Assembly: GCF_042453785.1 (NCBI RefSeq)
Contig: NC_091661.1
Coordinates: 32,293,501-32,357,500, forward strand
Length of the DNA: 64,000 nucleotides
From: Malus domestica
Taxonomy: Eukaryota; Streptophyta; Magnoliopsida; Rosales; Rosaceae
Reading direction: 5' to 3'
A program made the translations under genes and the position numbers. The notes under the pieces were generated by a model. The model searched no databases. It was not told where the DNA came from and saw only the letters and a list, made by a program, of their open reading frames with translations. Below, piece after piece: positions 58,902-64,000 of this stretch (positions are counted from its first letter, which is position 1; each line of letters opens with the position of its first letter).

Positions 58902-60169
58902 TAGATTTTAGAGACCCACTCAGAAATTACAGAGAGAGAAGCTGCAAGAAATGGGTGTTGCATGTTAATCATAGACCGCCCGTTTTGTAATTAGGATAAA
59001 CACTCTTAGGGTAATACACACTTGAATCACTTTATTTCCCTAATTGCCCCAGTTGCTTTGACAAGGGAATTTCAATTTGCTTGTACAACGGAGGGCAATA
59101 CCGGAAGCAAGCAAAGTTTTTAAAGTTATACAGCAAAGCTAATCCCTAAACTTTGTTGCTTTGGTTCTTCCGCCCCCGTTCGCTCCACCCTCCACGACCT
59201 TGGACCATCTCCTCGGACCCCGATTCAGCTTAATTGGATTTATTGTTTTTTTTTTTCTTTTTCTGTTTCTTTTTGGTAATTGAATTGACGGTAGTGAGTC
59301 AAGCTTGAGATTTCGTGCCTTACAAGTGAAAGAGAATATTACTATTGATTTGAGACTTATCATTTATAACTTATTAACTAAAAAAATATTACTAGACTAT
59401 TGTACTAATTGATGATTGTTGCAACATGGCTTGATAATGCACTTATGGTAAGCATATTTTTAAGGGAATTTTAACGAAAAGTTCTCCGATACTGTTCACT
59501 TTAACGAAAAGCCACATTTTTACACTAAAAAATCAATCTTAGTACTATTCACTTTACCCTTTCTTTTGATCTTATCGTTAAAACTCAAAGTTTTCAAGCC
59601 CTTTTCATTAGTTTTCTTTATTTTTAAACGTTTAGTTCCATTTTCTGGAAGCAAACTAATGGGAAATAGTAAGGAGGAAATAACTTTAGTTTGGGTAGTA
59701 AAAAGGAGTTTAAATTCGTTTCGACATTCCGAAGTACGGCCAATTACTGCTGTCCTTGAGTTGTAAAGGCATCCATTGGATTGGACGGTTGGACTGGATT
59801 GGATCGGCAAAATACATCGTAGTTCGCAGACGCATCAGAGATTCAAAAGAGGAAAGAAGAAGAAAACGTAGGAGTCAAAACTTGGAAGATTCAGCAACAC
59901 ATTGGTTTCAAATTCCTATTGGCTTCTTAAAACTATGGTGGCTTATTTCTCTTTATATACAAACAGCCGTAATAGTAATAGTAACAGTAATACTAACGCA
60001 CTCAATTACCAAACATCTAAAAACAGTATTCAAATACTAAGAAAAAGTACCAGCAAATCCTATATTTGAGAAAGATGAACGACGGCAACCAGGCAAGATC
60101 ATCAACCACGATTGCCACATGCATTTCAAACGCAACGTAATGTACATAACACAGCAATTCATCTTCACT
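58902..60169. other. Intergenic region between plastid-protein and AIPP2-like genes
   Basis: Contains the promoter and leader of the plastid-protein gene (left) and the 3' flank of the AIPP2-like gene (right). A MITE lies at 59464-59618. No other gene is seen. Confidence 0.5.
59464..59618. mobile_element. Short MITE, family member 3
   Basis: A 155-bp copy in the opposite orientation to 24827-24981 (GGGAATTTTAACG...ATTAGTTTTCTT), with perfect 8-bp duplications ATTTTTAA at 59456-59463 and 59619-59626. Confidence 0.9.
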
Positions 60170-63100
60170 TCATTTGTCTGGCAAGCGCCCAAAGAGCAGC
60201 AGTGATGTATTCACATGGTGTCTTTCAGGCACAAGCTGCTCCGGTTTTGAAACAGGTTTCCCAGGTTGTTCCTTGTCTGGGAATGGGAATGAAAGGGAAA
60301 GGGAAAGTGACGCAGACACATCATCATCTTTCTCATCCACCACCGCTGCTTCTAAAGGCTTATCTTGGTTGTTACCTTTCTCGTCTGCTAACCCGACAAA
60401 GAAGGGCAGCATTCCCTTATTTTGTGGTTTTGTTTCTCCCCCTAGAGCCAGCTCGAGACTTGGGAACCCTTCGCGAGTCTTATCCACATACCCTGATGAG
60501 AAATCTTTCCATGGCACCGAGTTGCCAACTGGCCCAAAATGCTGAAAATGCCGTGAATCCAAAGGAAAGAAGTACCTTTCAGTATTTCCCAAGTCCTCTG
60601 GAATAACTTTCTCCTCACAGGCTTCAAAGCATCTCTTGTCCTCAACCACAGCGTCTGTACCTCTAGGAGTGTTACAGCCATCAAATCCACTTGAACCGAT
60701 TTTTGGCTTCTTCCTATCAATCTCGACATCCATCCGTGTGATATTCACCTCATTCCATGGCATTTCTTGAGTTGTGGCTGCAGAAGTTGTTCTCTCTGAA
60801 ATAGGTATGTCTGGGTGTTTTCTATCACTGGGCTGACAAGAGTTGACTCTGGCTGTCAAGTCTCTCACCAAGGCTGCTTCTGATTCCTTATATCCATAAT
60901 CTCTCCTCAATTCCCTCTCTTGTTTAAAATCAGCTTTATCCATCCTCACTCCATCCAGAATCACCTCCTCAACCCCTCCTGCGATACCAACCCTTTTCTT
61001 TCCATCTGGAAATCTCTCATCCCCAACACTCCTAGAAACGGCTAACTCTCGACTGGAAACAGGACGAATCTCCAGAGAATCAGTATCTTCCCTATCAACA
61101 GAAGTGACCCAATGCACTTGCCTCTTCTCACCTTTGTTAGAGCTATTTGACCCAGTTGTTGGAATAGAAGACTTAATTTCTTTACCAACTCTGCTCTCTC
61201 GAAGACAACTTTCCTGCTGCAGAATGTGAGACAATAACCCTTTAGTAAATATATATATATATATGCAAATCTCAATGACCCAAAAATATATACACATCAC
61301 AGTACCAACTTTTAAGAAACAAATTTTGACTAGGTATGTAAATTGAACCATGAAACCAGGGCCAAGCTTAAAATACCAAACCTTCCCAATAAATTGTCCC
61401 TCTATAACACAGCTAATTAGTGGAGTAGAGTACATCATAGGACATATCACTCAGCGAGTCAACACATAGCACGGCTGCACGGGCATCAATAAACATTCCT
61501 AGACCAATGGATGATCATTGTGGAGTCAAGTTCTGTGACATCAGTAATGCCATCTATACTTCTACACCAAAGTGCATGGACTAAGCAAATAAGGATCTTG
61601 ACTAAAGAAATAATGTCATTTAAGTCTTGACCATTGGATAGAATAAATGCAGAACATCATAATCTAAAAACATCTCAAAAAGTATAGCAACACCGGTCAA
61701 AATTGTTCATCTTCACATTTTTAAGAGTGAAAGGAAACAAGTGCTGCAACCATATATGATTGATAACATCAATGAAGTCTAGCACAGATGTTAGAAAGAT
61801 ACAACCATGCTGCAAAGAAAAACACTGAAAGAATTTAATCTCTCAGCATGCGAGAGAGAGAAAGAGGCCAGCCAAGCCACAATATGGTTTCACACCCCGA
61901 ATGAGGGACTGAAATACAAAAATCAAGGACTACAACCACCATGATGCACCTTATACATTCTGGAAAAAAAGAAAAAGAAAAAGAAAGTTACCAGGCAAGG
62001 AGTACCGTATTCAACTCCTTCAGACAAGCCAGCATTGTTTGTTGTGTTGGAATCAACCCTACAATCCTGTACTGCCGAGTTCACTTTTGAACCTAAACGC
62101 ACTTCTTCAGGGTAAGTATCTTTGTTCTCACAATCCTTGCTAACTGTGGGGCCCATATGCAGAGAGGCATTGGAAGCAGAAGGAACATCACAAGATCTGT
62201 CAGAAGGAGAAGATTCATCTATATGCTTAGGTATACATATGTTCTCGGACAATGTCATGCCATCAGTAGGAGCTTTCTGAAATGAGTTGCTCAAGCTAGG
62301 AACACATGTCTTGGTAAAATCTAAACAATGCACCCTCATTGTCCTGAACACACCCCAAAGGAAAAATAGCATATTCCAACCTGCCAATGACAGAAAACAG
62401 ATTTCAGCAGACAGTTTGACTCTAGGTCAGCAAGAACAATGCTATTGCCACAAACAGTTGACAATAAAGAGCAACTTCTGCACCAATAACCAAAAATGAG
62501 GTCAAGCTGAAAGCACTCGAGGACACGACCAAAAAGGCAAGAACATCAGCAAGACGAGAGAAGCAGCCAATTATTTAAAAGAAGACACCATCATACAGAT
62601 TACAGAACATGAAGATTATCCATATTTCTATATATGCTCCATAATTACAGGTTCGCAATATCAGCATCAGAACTTATTTATGCATTAAGCAGTTTAAGCC
62701 ACAACTTGCACACAGCAGAACCGCATCAAACGTATTATCACTGGGTAGAACACCTAACCCAATGTAATGAAACTTCAGAATTCCTTACGTTGTGATTTCT
62801 CAGGAAGCTGATTGGATGGGAATATCAGAAGTTCAACACCATCAAAATTCCCTTTGAGGGCTAGATCATTCTTGACCATAGCATCCAACAGGCTGTTGTA
62901 GTGTCTTTCGTAACTGCATCGAAAATTGAAACGACTGCATAATAGGAAATAAAGAAAAAAAATGTTGTGGAAATAACAAGACTTTGAAAATATTAAATGA
63001 AAAGAGTGTATGTTTATCACTAATTCACTACCTATCAAGATCTTTGGCAAAGAAATAAAGTGCAATATTATCTTCTTTAGCGCCACTTTGATGGAACTGT

Positions 63101-64000
63101 GATGGCCATACACTCAGGCGAGGAACTTCATTCAGAGAAACTTTGTGCGGAAATTTGTTTACCACTTCAGGGACCTTTGGTGATGCACAAGTCGACAAGT
63201 GAGCTTGAACTCCACCACATAAATCCATAAAATTTCCACCTCTCTGCACTTCAAAACTCCCCCTGCATGAAAATAAGATAAGCCTATCTTATAAGACATT
63301 GTCAATGGAACAAAAGAAGAGGAAAAAAGAGAAAACTAACACCAGAAAGAAAAGGAAAGAAAATGTAGAATATGAAGCAGACAAGATTTGATAACTAATA
63401 AAAACCCAGAGAACCATACTGCCAAATGTATTCATATTCTGGAATGGCTGTTGTCTTCACAAGAACAGACATCGCCCCTGAAGCATGATTATGCAAATCC
63501 TTCACTGTAGGCTTGCCAGGAACAACAGAAACAGAGTATGCCACTTTGGAAGGGAACCCAGAATCAATGGGCTGCACTGTAAGCTGCTTTAAATTATTGA
63601 CAGTTGCATTCTTGTAAGAGTCAGAAGTAGAAGTCCCAAGGATTGCATGTCCGTCAGGTGATTGCTCTTGAGCAGCTACTTCATAACTTGAGTCCATGTT
63701 CGGCGTTGAAGACTCGTCAGACTGATCGAATACTCTTTTCTTTCTGTATATTTCAGACTTTCTAACCAAAGCTGCATGAATAGCATCTTTCAACCTATTA
63801 CCTCTCTGCATCTCCTCCCTAGAACCTCTCGGAGCAGAAGCACCAGTACCAGAAGCTTGTGAAATTACAGGTCTACCAAATTCCGCGTTAATTCCTAACT
63901 CTTTACATTTTGGACTAGCTACAACAGCAGGCGCACAGCGAACAGAGCTCTCCCTGGCTTTATCATCCTGATCTATCATTTCCCCTGATTGTGGTAACAC
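60170..64000 (-). CDS. AIPP2/PAIPP2-like protein with PBD domain (C-terminal part)
   Basis: Exons read from the right edge: >64000-63420, 63262-63032, 62913-62789, 62380-61992 and about 61216-60170, all with matching phases. The domain built by the middle exons (IWQGSFEV, NFMDLCGGVQAHLSTCASPK, LSVWPSQFHQSGAKEDNIAL, VELLIFPSNQLPEKSQRWNM, LFFLWGVFR) is the polybromo-associated-like PBD of AIPP2 and its paralogue. These pair with a PHD finger in proteins that bind histone marks and work with ASI1/EDM2 in heterochromatin-dependent RNA processing. The PHD part would be beyond the window. The C-terminal exon is long, charged and low in known motifs, ending SLLLFGRLPDK. A nuclear location is expected. 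The 61216/61213 acceptor is ambiguous (CAGCAG). Confidence 0.87.
61250..61263. repeat. (TA)n microsatellite in AIPP2-like intron
   Basis: A short pure AT run lies just upstream of the last-exon acceptor of the AIPP2-like gene. Confidence 0.7.

Overview
This is nuclear DNA of a flowering plant. It has AT-rich intergenic DNA, short-exon genes with GT-AG introns, and nested LTR retrotransposons, LINE pieces, MITEs and hAT elements. The proteins and repeats look like a woody rosid, most likely Rosaceae (apple/pear type). That assignment rests on recognition, not on a search.

Five kinds of host gene are readable. (1) An 89-aa Cys/His (CHORD-like) protein gene is present twice (995-1825 and 12602-13409). 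(2) V-ATPase subunit H is intact at 14209-17422 (11 coding exons, 452 aa) and wrecked at 2559-4239. (3) A WEB-family coiled-coil gene lies at 4674-7903 (852 aa). (4) A zinc alcohol dehydrogenase lies at 48119-50384 (7 exons, 386 aa). (5) A 160-aa plastid membrane protein gene spans 51249-58901, and an AIPP2-like PHD/PBD gene runs off the right edge (60170-64000). Items 1 and 2 come from a direct ~4 kb duplication (390-4239 versus 12020-16235) flanking the WEB gene. The VHA-H promoter region is itself tandemly duplicated (17573-20520).

From 20.5 to 44 kb the window is almost entirely mobile DNA: a 2.15-kb solo LTR, an 8-bp-TSD MITE, a 1.09-kb tandem duplication, and a full-length 17.1-kb Ty3/gypsy element of the Tat type (26879-43956, minus strand, CTAAT target duplication). 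The Tat element has a dual RNase H, several tandem-repeat fields, a duplicated integrase segment and an extra antisense ORF. Inside it sits a 2.6-kb insertion carrying a U2 snRNA promoter with the first ~57 nt of U2, and inside that a 1009-bp hAT element.

The long third intron of the plastid-protein gene holds a second striking object. It is a 4.9-kb insertion (53113-58008) with a 16-bp target duplication. Its 3' end is an RTE-type LINE and the rest is a Tat-element segment, including a full-length copy of the antisense ORF (57250-57924). Another element (8506-9855) carries a captured importin-alpha first exon.

The host genes are housekeeping or regulatory and show no shared pathway. The interest of the window lies in how transposons have captured, joined and duplicated host and element sequence.
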